Positions 1 to 8,159 of a stretch of DNA of 64,000 nt are shown piece after piece. Below the pieces are notes generated by a model. That model was not told the origin of the DNA. It searched no databases and worked only from the letters and a program-made list of their open reading frames with translations. Made by a program: the position numbers and the translations under genes. The DNA is from DASZHJ01 sp963735465. GTDB taxonomy: Bacteria; Pseudomonadota; Alphaproteobacteria; ATCC43930; CGMCC-115725. Where the stretch lies: the NCBI GenBank assembly GCA_963735465.1, contig CAVTLA010000002.1, forward strand, positions 620,001-684,000. The letters are read 5' to 3'. The stretch's first letter is position 1. Every line of letters starts with the position of its first letter.

Positions 1-681
1 GATGCTCATGCGCTCCCAGATCAGGAACGCCCAGACCGCGACGACCTTGATCGCGAAGAGCGGCCGCCGCCACCACGGCAGGTTGCGGCGATGCCACGCC
101 GCCCAGTTGACGAAGAAGGTGATGTGGCGCCCTTCCTCCTGCATCACCGGCTCGAATGTGGCCACCAGCTCCGGCGGGAAATAGCCCGAGCGCCGCGCCA
201 GCTCGAAGAGGCCGAAGGCGAAGAAGCTGTCGATGCACTCGCTGTAGCCGGTCACCATGAACGCCCATTCGGGATCCCGCGGCACGGGATAGGCGGGCTC
301 CGGTTCCAGCTTGATGCCATAGGCCTCGACGAGGTTCGCCAGCACCGTCTTGTGCCGCCCCTCCTCGAAGCCGTTGAGCTCGATCGCCTGCTTCAGGAGC
401 GGGTCGGCGATGGTGGCGGCATAGGTCATCACGTTGAGGCTGGCCTTGCCCTCCGTCTGCACCGCGATGTCCCAGATCGGCAGGCTGACGAGGCGGTTCC
501 TCGCGTCGTCATCGAGCCGTGGCCAGTCGATGACCGCGGGCTTGTAGGGATTGAAGGTGTCGAGGAGCAGGCGGCTGAACAGGGTCTTGTGCCGCTCGCT
601 GCCGAGGCGGACCGGCCCGGGCTCATCGTCCCGCCAGTGGCGCTGGGCGACATCGGCGGCGTCGATCTCGGAGATGCTCAT
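1..681 (-). CDS. Ferritin-like di-iron protein (partial, 3' end outside window)
   Basis: The frame stays open from ATG at 681 to the window edge (227 codons), so the C-terminus is missing. It has the two-fold E...ExxH pattern of ferritin-like four-helix di-iron proteins: E77, then E107-G-R-H110, then E148, then E183-G-R-H186. The visible end is hydrophobic and rich in Trp. The gene starts 16 bp after the stop of the PCuAC chaperone gene and looks like the last visible gene of a copper-handling operon. Family membership follows from the metal-ligand pattern. The substrate is unknown, and a role in metal or redox handling is inferred from neighbours only. Confidence 0.7.
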   Translation of the reverse strand, partial: MSISEIDAADVAQRHWRDDEPGPVRLGSERHKTLFSRLLLDTFNPYKPAVIDWPRLDDDARNRLVSLPIWDIAVQTEGKASLNVMTYAATIADPLLKQAIELNGFEEGRHKTVLANLVEAYGIKLEPEPAYPVPRDPEWAFMVTGYSECIDSFFAFGLFELARRSGYFPPELVATFEPVMQEEGRHITFFVNWAAWHRRNLPWWRRPLFAIKVVAVWAFLIWERMSI

Positions 682-697
682 CGCCGTCTGCTCTTCC

Positions 698-1168
698 TCA
701 CATCTTCATCCCGGGCATGGCGCCCGGACCCATGGCGCCGGGCTTCTGTACCACGGCTGACACGTCCAGCTTGCCGGCTTTTTCGAAGGTGAGGCTGAGG
801 GGGATGCTCTGCCCCGCGATCAGCGGCCCCTTGAGATCCATCAGCATGACGTGATAGCCGCCGGGCTTCAGCACCAGGGACGCGCCCGGCTTCAGGTCGA
901 GAGGACCCGCCGGCCGCATGCGCATGACGCCATTCTCGGTGGTTGTCGTGTGCACTTCTGCCATTCCCGCGACTGGGGTCGATACCGAGACCAGGCGGTC
1001 GTCGGCGGCGCCCTTGTTGACGAGGGTCATATAGATCGCCGCCGTCTTGGCGCCACCGGGGGTGGCCCGCGCCCAGACGTGATCCGCCTCGATGGTCGAG
1101 GTCTGCGCCGCGGCGCCGGCGATGGTCGCGAGGACGAGAAATGCTGCCAGTGCGATCGATCTCGGCAT
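698..1168 (-). CDS. Periplasmic copper chaperone PCu(A)C family
   Basis: Predicted 156-residue secreted protein that binds Cu(I) in the periplasm and helps assemble the CuA site of cytochrome oxidase. It has a Sec signal peptide (MPRSIALAAFLVLATIAGAAAQ), the family segment AEVHTTTTENGVMRM followed about 20 residues later by GYHVMLMDL (the H/M copper motif), and a Met-rich tail ending PGAMPGMKM. The start at 1168 lies 11 bp after the SCO stop and is preceded by GAAGGAGAA. Adjacent SCO and PCuAC genes are a known pairing for oxidase copper insertion. Confidence 0.9.
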   Translation of the reverse strand: MPRSIALAAFLVLATIAGAAAQTSTIEADHVWARATPGGAKTAAIYMTLVNKGAADDRLVSVSTPVAGMAEVHTTTTENGVMRMRPAGPLDLKPGASLVLKPGGYHVMLMDLKGPLIAGQSIPLSLTFEKAGKLDVSAVVQKPGAMGPGAMPGMKM

Positions 1169-1179
1169 GACGTTCTCCT

Positions 1180-1798
1180 TCAGGATGTCTTGACGGCGAG
1201 CTTGCGCAGGCGCTCGGCGATCTGGGCCGCCGGCGTGTCCTGGGTGAAGGAAGCGACGAAGCGTCCCTCCTCGTTCATGACGTAGACGACTGACGTGTGA
1301 TCCATGAGGTAGCCGTCCGGCGCGTCGGCGCTCTTGAAGGGCGCGTAGTAGAACTCGGTACGCCTTCGCCGCCGCCGATATCTGCGCCGGCGTGCCGGTG
1401 AGGCCGACGATGCGCGGGTCGAAGGACTTGACGTAGGTTGCCAGCACCTCCGGCGTGTCGCGCTGGGGGTCGACGGTGATGAACAGCGGTTGGATGTGAT
1501 CGGCGAGCGGGCCGAGCTGGGCCAGCGCCTCGGCGATCTCGTTGAGCTCGGTCGGGCAGGCGTCGGGGCAGGTGGTGTAGCCGAAATAGACCAGCAGGAT
1601 CTTGCCGCGATAGCTGCGCTCGGTGACCGTCGACCCGTCGGTGGCGGTGAGGGTGAAGGGGCCGCCGATGGCAGGCGCGGTCACCGCGACGGGCGGATCG
1701 TCCGAGCCGTTGCTCCACCAGGCCGCCGCGGCCGCAATCGCCAGCAGGCAGATCACCATGGCGATCTCCGCGGCGTAGAGCGGTGAGCGGAATCTCAT
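1180..1798 (-). CDS. SCO1/SenC copper-delivery thioredoxin-fold protein (frameshifted)
   Basis: Copper metallochaperone or thiol reductase for cytochrome c oxidase CuA assembly. It has an N-terminal membrane anchor (IAMVICLLAIAAAAAWW), the CxxxC copper motif in TTCPDACPTEL, the VDPQRDTPE segment and the distal histidine in LMDHTSVVYV. The reading frame breaks near 1356: the sequence AKAYR must continue as EFYYAPFKSADAPDGYLMDHTSV in another frame, consistent with one missing base after 'taccg'. After correction the protein is about 206 residues, normal for the family, and ends at the stop at 1180. A sequencing error is more likely than inactivation. Confidence 0.87.
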
Positions 1799-1899
1799 GG
1801 CCGAGGCACCGGCGCCGGCGCGGTCCTGGGCAGGACGCGGCGATCGACGAAGCGGCGGGCGAGCGCCGGCGCGGCAATACCTCGAGCGGGGGAAAACAT
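1795..1899 (-). CDS. Possible 34-residue ORF translationally coupled to SCO
   Basis: A short frame starts at 1899, seven bases after an AGGAG ribosome-binding site. It encodes a basic, Pro/Arg/Ala-rich peptide (MFSPARGIAAPALARRF...) and stops in an ATGA overlap with the SCO start codon. The good ribosome-binding site and exact overlap suggest it is translated, perhaps as a coupling leader. The composition is that of generic high-GC sequence and I recognise no homology, so it may be fortuitous. Confidence 0.3.
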   Translation of the reverse strand: MFSPARGIAAPALARRFVDRRVLPRTAPAPVPRP

Positions 1900-1990
1900 G
1901 AAGGGCTCCTGATCGTGATGGCTTGACCGCGACGGTCGCGCGGCCCGGCAAAATGCCGAGGCGGCGCAACCGGCGCAGACGCGACGAGCG

Positions 1991-2458
1991 TCAGGCCATC
2001 GCCGGAGGGGCGCGGGGTTGTGCGGTCGGATCGAGGACGTGGGCGACGATCGTCGCCTGGCCGATGGCGCCGGCGGGAACCGCCGGCGGCGGACCCGCGA
2101 CGACGAAGCCGGCCGTCGGCGGAACGACGCTGCCCAGCAGGTGCAGCGTCTGGCAGATCGGACAGGGTTGCAGCCGGTGCGACGGCAGCTTGCCCGGCAC
2201 GCCGGACTGGTCGCTGGTCGGCGCGCCCTGCGCCGAGCACAGCGCCACCTCGTCGCCGAAGAAGGCGGCGGTGCGGGCATAGCTCTGCGGGTCGGCCGCG
2301 GCGGTGAGAACCGGGTGATGCACGAAGGGCAGCCAGACCTGCACCAGCAGTGCCATGGCGCCAACCAGCGCGCCGGCGCCGCGCAACGCGCGCAAGCGCC
2401 GAAGCAGCGCGAGACCGCCCTTCCTGCCCGCTGTCCGTTTGCTCGGCACGTTCGTCAT
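1991..2458 (-). CDS. DUF2946-like secreted/membrane protein
   Basis: 155-residue protein with a basic N-terminus, one hydrophobic segment (GALVGAMALLVQVWLPFVHHP, about residues 28-50) and a central CPIC pair preceded by LPSHRLQP. This layout of TM segment, His pair and CxxC, upstream of SCO/PCuAC-type copper genes, matches the DUF2946 family, which is associated with copper handling. It is first in the leftward cluster, with about 190 bp before SCO. Molecular function is unknown; metal binding by HH and CPIC is inference. Confidence 0.65.
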   Translation of the reverse strand: MTNVPSKRTAGRKGGLALLRRLRALRGAGALVGAMALLVQVWLPFVHHPVLTAAADPQSYARTAAFFGDEVALCSAQGAPTSDQSGVPGKLPSHRLQPCPICQTLHLLGSVVPPTAGFVVAGPPPAVPAGAIGQATIVAHVLDPTAQPRAPPAMA

Positions 2459-2538
2459 CTTGCAAGCAAGACTATCAGAGGGTCGCCCTCAATTCCATGC
2501 GACCGATTATCAACTGGAGGGGCTCGGCCGCTCGGCCC

Positions 2539-2736
2539 TCACTGCCCCTTCTGATGCTCCGCGGCCCAGACATAAGCGGTGACCGCGGAGACGTTGGCGG
2601 GGGCGAGCTCGGCGCCGCCGAGGAGAGGCATCTGGCCCTGATATTTCTTCGGCTTCGGCATGCCGGTCGTGATCGTCTTCCTGAGCGCTGCGGCGAAACC
2701 CGCCGCGCGGCGGGTGATCTCAAGATGACTTCTCAT
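2539..2736 (-). pseudogene. Cytochrome c C-terminal fragment without haem motif
   Basis: A 65-residue frame starts at 2736, with GAGGAC about 7 bp upstream; the frame is open back to 2832. Its C-terminus, GQMPLLGGAELAPANVSAVTAYVWA, looks like the axial-Met loop and last helix of class I cytochrome c or cbb3 oxidase c-type subunits. There is no CxxCH in this or the other frames immediately upstream, so it cannot bind c-type haem by itself. It is best read as a remnant of a c-type cytochrome. A genuine small protein derived from one is the alternative. Confidence 0.4.
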
Positions 2737-2900
2737 GCTGCCGTCCTCGCCTGCACCGGCGCGACATGCGCCGGGGTCCAAGGCCAAATCTAACGGACGT
2801 GTCAAAGTTGCCTTGTCCGCGATTGCGGTCACAGCGTCAGGCTTGCATCAATCAAGGAGAATAGGCGACGGGGAGCTTGGACATTTTTATTCCCTCTCCC

Positions 2901-2978
2901 GTCATGCGCGGGCTTGTCCCGCGCATCCACGACTTTCAGGCGTAAGACGTGGATGCCCGGCACGAGGCCGGGCATGAC
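2901..2978. repeat. Palindromic repeat family C, copy 1
   Basis: Two hairpins back to back: GTCATGCGCGGGCTTGTCCC paired with its own arm, then CGTGGATGCCCGGC...GCCGGGCATGAC. The outer ends GTCATG and CATGAC are inverted. A second copy lies at 33096-33184. It resembles REP/BIME-like elements common in alphaproteobacterial intergenic DNA. The gap (2833-3007) holds nothing else recognisable. Confidence 0.7.
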
Positions 2979-3007
2979 GACGAAAAGAAGATCGGTGGCA
3001 AGAGGGC

Positions 3008-4616
3008 CTACCGCCGGGTCAGGTGGCGATCCCGGTCGCGATCGCGATCGAAGGGCGCCACGTAGGTCGGCAGCGTCACCCGGTAGACCAGCACCAGGGT
3101 ATCGACGTTGAAGCCGGAGGCGTCCTTGTAGGGGCTGCCGGCCATGTGGCCATTCTGGGTGATGAAGTCGTTGTCGCTGCCGACGAAGAGGAAATAGTCG
3201 TGCGGCGCCTTGGGATCCAGCACCGGAACGATCGCGATGCTCTCCCACTTCTCGTAGAGGTCGTTGGTGTCGCTGGGGGCGCCGTTGTGCAGGCCGAAGC
3301 GGTTGAGCTGGGTGTTGTCGTCGATGTTGAGGAAGCTCTGATAGGCCACCGGCGTGATGGCGGGGTTGAGGACGCCCAGCGGCGCGACCGGCGTCCCCGC
3401 CGTGTCGTAGGCGGTGTTGGCGATGTTGGTGGCGTGGGAGATGTCGATGAGATCGATGCTGCGATAGACCGAGCCGGGGCTGGGATCGGTGAAGCCGCCG
3501 TTGCTGTCCCGCGCCAGCACCAGGAACTGATGATCGTTGAGGGCGTGCAGCTCGCTCTGGGCCGCGATCAGCAGCTTGGGCTTGGTGGTGGTCTGGTCCT
3601 GGAAGAGCGGGAGCTGCACCACGTATTCGCCGACGAGCTTCGGCTCCGGCCCGCGGCGGGGATCGTGCTCCTCCCGGTGCCGGAGATCATATGCCAGGAG
3701 GCGCGTGTTGCGCCGCGTCGTCTTGATGTTGTTGATGTCGAGATCCTGGATCAGCGCGCTCTGCAGCAGCACGAAGAGCGTGTTGCCATCGGGGCTGATG
3801 GCGAGGCCCTCGAAGCCCTGGTTGTTCTGCCGCCCGGAGACGGGATTGCCGGGATCGGGATTGTAGGTGACGCCGATCGGCGGGCTGTCGGCGGAGAAAT
3901 TCTCCACCGGCTGGCTCGAGGCGTTGAGGCGCTTGGGGATGAAGGCGTCCGGCGGCCGGATCGCCTCGATGAGCTCGCCGTGCTGGTTGTAGTGATAGAC
4001 GTAGGGGCCGTACTCGTCGCTGACCCAGAAGGTGCCGTCGCCCAGCATCACCACGCCCTCGTCGTCGACGGGGATATGGCCGTCGGGACCGATCGGCAGG
4101 TCCGGGAATTGATGGATCGCCGGCCGGACCGCGTCCGGATCGAGGCCGGTGGTCGGCGTGCCGTTCCACTCGTGGAAGACGATCGAGCGGCGGTAGTCGA
4201 GGGTGAGCTGATTCTGCGCCGTGGTGCTGGCGACCGGTGAACGGCACGAGGTGAAGATCGAACTTCTGCAGCCGGCCCTTGAAATCGACGGTGCCCGAGG
4301 TGTTCCAGCCGCGATCCGGCAGCATGTAGAGCGTGCCGCCGTAGCTGCCGTCCCGGTTCTTGTGCCAGCTCGCGAGATCCATCGTCATGCCGGAGCCGAT
4401 GCCGCCCAGCGTCTCGCCGAGCTCGTCCACGGCGTCGGAGGGAATCCGCGCCACGCCGACGAGGCCCTTGTTGACGAAGGTCTGGCCCTCGAACGTCACC
4501 GACTGCGCCGCGGCGGCGCCGGCGAGCGCCAGGAAGGCCGCGGTGGCGAGCGCCAGGGATTTGAACGCGCGGCGCCAGTCCTGCCGGCCGCCGTCGGATA
4601 CCAGCCTCGTGTGCAT
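3008..4616 (-). CDS. Secreted esterase-like-activity-of-phytase family protein (frameshifted)
   Basis: Predicted exported beta-propeller protein of the phytase-like family (PF13449 type), about 535 residues after frame repair. It has a signal peptide (LALATAAFLALAGAAAAQ) after MHTRLVSDGG, then GQTFVNKGLVGVARIP, the conserved GGIGSGM and MLPDRGWN segments, and downstream DGTFWVSDEYGPYVYHY, EGLAISPDG and GSDNDF. The frame breaks near 4237 ('ttcaccggtcgcc'): one extra base joins HLVPFT to VASTTAQNQLTLDYRRS. ATG 4616 follows a GAGGGGAAT site. Substrate is unknown; phosphoesterase activity is a family-level guess. Confidence 0.8.
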
Positions 4617-4731
4617 CTCCAGATTCCCCTCGGATTTTTTGCGCAAGCGCGCAGGTTGCGCCGCGCAGGCTAGAGCCGCGTCTGCGACAGAATTTTGACA
4701 AGCGCCGGTGCGAAGAGCGGGAGGAGCATCG

Positions 4732-4843
4732 TGCGTCCTTCGACTCGCGCTTCGCCGGCTCAGGATGAGGAGCGTTGGTGAATGGCACGAAGAAAACCTC
4801 CTCATCCTGAGCCGGCCGCGCAGCGGCCGAGTCGAAGGACGCA
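4732..4843. repeat. Palindromic repeat family A, copy 1
   Basis: Element of about 112 bp with terminal inverted repeats TGCGTCCTTCGACTCG / CGAGTCGAAGGACGCA and inner arms GGCTCAGGATGAGG / CCTCATCCTGAGCC around a short loop containing GAATGGCACGAAGAAAA. It lies between the divergent phytase-like and nudC genes. Other copies are at 28826-28942, 46955-47065, 48761-48870 and 59656-59750. Confidence 0.85.
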
Positions 4844-4902
4844 CCCCGCCCGCCCAGCCAATCGCTTGCTCCCGGCACAACCCCTGTGCCAGTCTCGGCG
4901 CG

Positions 4903-5823
4903 ATGAAACCGCCGAATTTCTATGCCGCCAACGGGCTCGACCGCGCCGGGCATCGCCGGAGCGATGCCGGGTGGCTCGCCGAGCGGATGGCACACCCCCA
5001 TACGTTGTTCGTGCCGGTCTGGCGCGGCCAGAGCCTGGTGCTGCCGAACGGCGGCCAGCCGGCGGCGGCGCTGCTGCCGCGGGACGCCCTGCTCTCGCTC
5101 ACCGGCGACGACGCGGTGCTGCTGGGCCTCAGCGAGGAGCGCGCCTATTTCGCCGTCGACCTCTCGGCCCACGAGGCGCCGCTGGAGGTGATGGAGCGCG
5201 CGGCGCTGCCCTCGGATCCCCTGGAGTTCACCGACCTGCGCCGGGTCGGGCCGCTGCTGGCGCGCACCGAGGGCGCGATCCTCGCCTATGCCCGTGGCAT
5301 CCTGCACTGGCACGGGCGGCACCGCTTCTGCGGCGTCTGCGGCAGCCCGACCCGGAGCGAGCAGGGCGGCCACGTCCGCCGCTGCGTCGATCCCGCCTGC
5401 AACACCTCGCATTTCCCCCGCACCGATCCCGCCGTCATCATGCTGGTGACCGACGGCGACCGCCTGCTCCTCGGCCGCCAGGCGGTCTGGGCCAAGGGCC
5501 AGCATTCGACGCTCGCGGGCTTCGTCGAGCCCGGCGAGAGCCTGGAGGAGGCGGTGGCGCGGGAAGTGGCGGAGGAGACCGGCATCATCGTCGAGGATGT
5601 CATCTATCACTCCTCCCAGCCCTGGCCCTTCCCCGCCTCGATCATGCTGGGCTTCTACGCCCGCGCGGTGTCGCGGGAGATCGAGGTCGACACCTCGGAG
5701 CTGGAGACCGCGCGCTGGTTCGAGCGCGACTTCGTGCTCTCCCACAAGGAGGACGACGAGTTCCGCCTGCCGCGGCGGGATTCGATCGCGCGGCGGCTGA
5801 TCGAGGATTGGCTGAAGCGGTAG
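4903..5823 (+). CDS. nudC: NAD+ diphosphatase NudC (NADH pyrophosphatase / RNA deNADding)
   Basis: 306-residue Nudix hydrolase that cleaves NAD(H) to NMN(H) and AMP and, in known homologues, removes NAD caps from RNA. A zinc ribbon uses C143, C146, C161 and C166 (FCGVCG...CVDPACN). The Nudix box spans residues 206-228 with the expected G, E, REV, EE, G spacing. It is followed by the NudC-specific signature SQPWPFPAS. ATG 4903 was chosen because the start matches the family N-terminus; upstream lies the repeat. The alpha/beta hydrolase gene follows after 28 bp. Confidence 0.93.
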   Translation: MKPPNFYAANGLDRAGHRRSDAGWLAERMAHPHTLFVPVWRGQSLVLPNGGQPAAALLPRDALLSLTGDDAVLLGLSEERAYFAVDLSAHEAPLEVMERAALPSDPLEFTDLRRVGPLLARTEGAILAYARGILHWHGRHRFCGVCGSPTRSEQGGHVRRCVDPACNTSHFPRTDPAVIMLVTDGDRLLLGRQAVWAKGQHSTLAGFVEPGESLEEAVAREVAEETGIIVEDVIYHSSQPWPFPASIMLGFYARAVSREIEVDTSELETARWFERDFVLSHKEDDEFRLPRRDSIARRLIEDWLKR

Positions 5824-5851
5824 CGTCACGGCCACACTGCAGGAGAAGTCG

Positions 5852-6709
5852 ATGCCGACGGGTCCGGGCTCCGCGATTCCCATCGACGAGCGCTTCGCCG
5901 ACCTCGAGGGCGTGCGGCTGCACTACCTCGCCGCCGGCGACGGCGATCCCGTGATCCTGCTGCACGGCTATGCCCAGACCTCCCACATGTGGCGGCCGCT
6001 CATGGCGGAGCTCGCCAAGACGCGCACCGTCATCGCGCCGGATCTGCGCGGCGCCGGCCAGTCCTCGAAGCCGCCCGGCGGCTACGACAAGAAGACGATG
6101 GCGCAGGATATTCATGCGCTTGCCCGGTCGCTGGGATTGCGCCACGTCCGGATCGCCGGCCACGATATCGGCCTCATGGTGGCCTACGCCTATGCGGCGC
6201 AGTATGCCGGGGACGTCGACCGCATCGTGCTGATGGACGCGTTCCTGCCCGGCATCGGCGACTGGACCCATGTCTGGCTGCTGCGCGACCTCTGGCATTT
6301 CCACTTCTATGGCGAGACCCCGCTCAAGCTGGTCGAGGGGCGCGAGCGGATCTACTTCGAGCATTTCTGGAACGACTTCGCCGCCGACCGCACCCACTCG
6401 ATCCCCGAGGCCGACCGCCAGTTCTACGCGGCGGAATACGCCCGCCCCGGCGGCATGCGCGCGGGCTTCGAGTATTTCCGCGCCTTCGAGCAGGACGCCG
6501 CCGATTTCGCCGCCCTCGCCAAGACCAGGCTCAAGATGCGGATGCTGGTGCTGAGCGGCGAGAAGGCGGGCGGGAAGTTCCTGATCGAGCAGGGCCGACT
6601 GGTCGCCGACAACGTCGACGGCGTCATCGTCAAAGGCTCCGGCCACTGGCTGATGGAAGAGGCGCCGGAGCAGGTGATTCCCCGGCTGGTGGGGTTCCTG
6701 GCGGGGTAA
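5852..6709 (+). CDS. Alpha/beta hydrolase (epoxide hydrolase / haloalkane-haloacetate dehalogenase-like)
   Basis: 285-residue cytoplasmic alpha/beta hydrolase. The oxyanion segment is ILLHGYAQTSHMW. The nucleophile elbow is GHDIG with Asp105 rather than Ser, as in epoxide hydrolases and haloalkane/fluoroacetate dehalogenases. The catalytic His is about residue 265 in KGSGHWLMEE. The PDLRGAGQSSKP segment is also typical. ATG 5852 follows CAGGAGAAG. It probably shares a transcript with nudC and perhaps the next genes. Epoxide versus halo-acid substrate cannot be decided here. Confidence 0.83.
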   Translation: MPTGPGSAIPIDERFADLEGVRLHYLAAGDGDPVILLHGYAQTSHMWRPLMAELAKTRTVIAPDLRGAGQSSKPPGGYDKKTMAQDIHALARSLGLRHVRIAGHDIGLMVAYAYAAQYAGDVDRIVLMDAFLPGIGDWTHVWLLRDLWHFHFYGETPLKLVEGRERIYFEHFWNDFAADRTHSIPEADRQFYAAEYARPGGMRAGFEYFRAFEQDAADFAALAKTRLKMRMLVLSGEKAGGKFLIEQGRLVADNVDGVIVKGSGHWLMEEAPEQVIPRLVGFLAG

Positions 6710-6740
6710 TATTTCCGGCGGAGAGCGACGGGGGGACGCC

Positions 6741-8159
6741 ATGGCCGAGGATTTCGCCGCCACGCTTTTCACCGAGGCCCGCGCCAATCACGAGGCGGCG
6801 CGCCGCTGGTTCCTGATCGCCGCCGCCGGTCTCGCGATCTTCCACGTCATGATCTTCCGCCCCTATGTCGATCTCACGGGCAAGAAGGCGGAGGCGGCGA
6901 GCGGGCTCGCCGGCGGGACGGCGCTGAAGCAGGAGCTCGACGCCATGGCCCCGGCGCTCGCGCGCCTCGGCGACCTCAGCACCGGCGAGGCGAAGCGGCG
7001 TCTCGATGGCCTGCTGGCGGATCTCCGCAGCACCTTCGGCCGCCTCAACGACATCCTGACCCAGCTGCGCGCCCTCGGCCCCGATCGCGCCGCCGGCGAC
7101 GCCGGCGCGGCGCTGTTCCCGCCGCCCCTGGGATCCGTCTCCCTGGCGGTCCAGATGCCGATCGCCAATGCCATGGCGCAGGTGGCCCCCTCCACCGCGC
7201 CCGCGGACCCGGACATGCCGGCGATGAACAGCGTGCTCCGCCGCGCGGTCGCCGCCGCCGGCTCCCAGAGCTCGGTCCTCGAGGCGATCCGGCCCTATAT
7301 CGAGCAGCAGATCATCGCGCCGCGCTTCACCGCTTTCAACGACGGCTGGCAGAGCGACGTGGCACCGGAGGTGTCCGTCGTCGGCGACGCGCTGCTGCAG
7401 CGCATCCACGCGGCCGCCGGCAAGTTTCCCGGCGAGGCGGCGTCCTGGACCAGCGCGGAGCAGGCGGTCGCCGCCGTGGTAGCCGCCACCGGCAAGTTCA
7501 GGATCGAGCCGCCGTCGAGCCGGTTCTGGTGGGCGGCGACGGAGAGCAAGGATACGGCGGTGCACGGTTTCCTGCAGACGCTCGGCACCTCGGCCCTGGA
7601 CCGCGCGCCGGCGCTGACGGAGCTGACGCAGCGGACCGAGGCGGCGATCGCCGCGAACACCCAGAAGCAGGCGGAGATCGACACGTCGATGGCCGCCCTC
7701 GACGCGCAGTTCCACGAGCAGCAGAAGGAGCTCGCCGAGATGGTGGGCCCTCTCAAGGGCATCGCCATCGATCTCGGCACCGTGGTGCCCTACTTTCCCG
7801 CCATCCTCGCCGCCGCCTTCGTCGGACTCACGGTCTGGTGGGCGTTGCGGATCCAGGAACTCGGCGAGGCCGTCGCCCTGATGGCGCGAGGCGATCCCGC
7901 GAGCTCGGCGCCGGACTGGCTCCGCCGCCGCGTCGCCGGATCGCCCTGGCACCGCGGCGCGGCGATCATCCTGCGCTCCCTCCTCCTCGTGGCCTGGGTC
8001 GCGCTCGCGACCTGGGCGCTGGCGGGCGCCTCCCTCGCCGGCCGCGCCGAAGCCGCGCTTTTCGTCGCGGCAGCAGCGATCGGCCTCGCGCTCGCCGCGC
8101 GCTACGAGTGGCGGGTGGTGCGGGCGCTGCGGGGTGGCGCGATGGAGGCCGCGAGGTGA
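6741..8159 (+). CDS. Membrane protein of unknown function with large extracytoplasmic helical domain
   Basis: 472 residues, no family recognised. It has one TM segment near residues 28-45 (FLIAAAGLAIFHVMIF), then about 300 mostly helical residues with heptad-like Ala/Leu/Gln stretches, for example around EIDTSMAALDAQFHEQQKEL. A second TM segment is near 350-370 (PAILAAAFVGLTVWWAL), then a short loop and two more hydrophobic helices before a basic tail. The layout recalls a signalling or envelope scaffold, with its central domain in the periplasm. Its stop overlaps the GTG start of the LigB-type gene (GTGA), so the two are probably co-translated. Confidence 0.6.
   Translation: MAEDFAATLFTEARANHEAARRWFLIAAAGLAIFHVMIFRPYVDLTGKKAEAASGLAGGTALKQELDAMAPALARLGDLSTGEAKRRLDGLLADLRSTFGRLNDILTQLRALGPDRAAGDAGAALFPPPLGSVSLAVQMPIANAMAQVAPSTAPADPDMPAMNSVLRRAVAAAGSQSSVLEAIRPYIEQQIIAPRFTAFNDGWQSDVAPEVSVVGDALLQRIHAAAGKFPGEAASWTSAEQAVAAVVAATGKFRIEPPSSRFWWAATESKDTAVHGFLQTLGTSALDRAPALTELTQRTEAAIAANTQKQAEIDTSMAALDAQFHEQQKELAEMVGPLKGIAIDLGTVVPYFPAILAAAFVGLTVWWALRIQELGEAVALMARGDPASSAPDWLRRRVAGSPWHRGAAIILRSLLLVAWVALATWALAGASLAGRAEAALFVAAAAIGLALAARYEWRVVRALRGGAMEAAR

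Noticed and set aside
2846..2866. FNR-like box (CTTGCATCAATCAAG) upstream of the cytochrome fragment
   Set aside because: The spacing between half sites is one base short of the TTGAT-N4-ATCAA consensus, and the downstream gene is a remnant.
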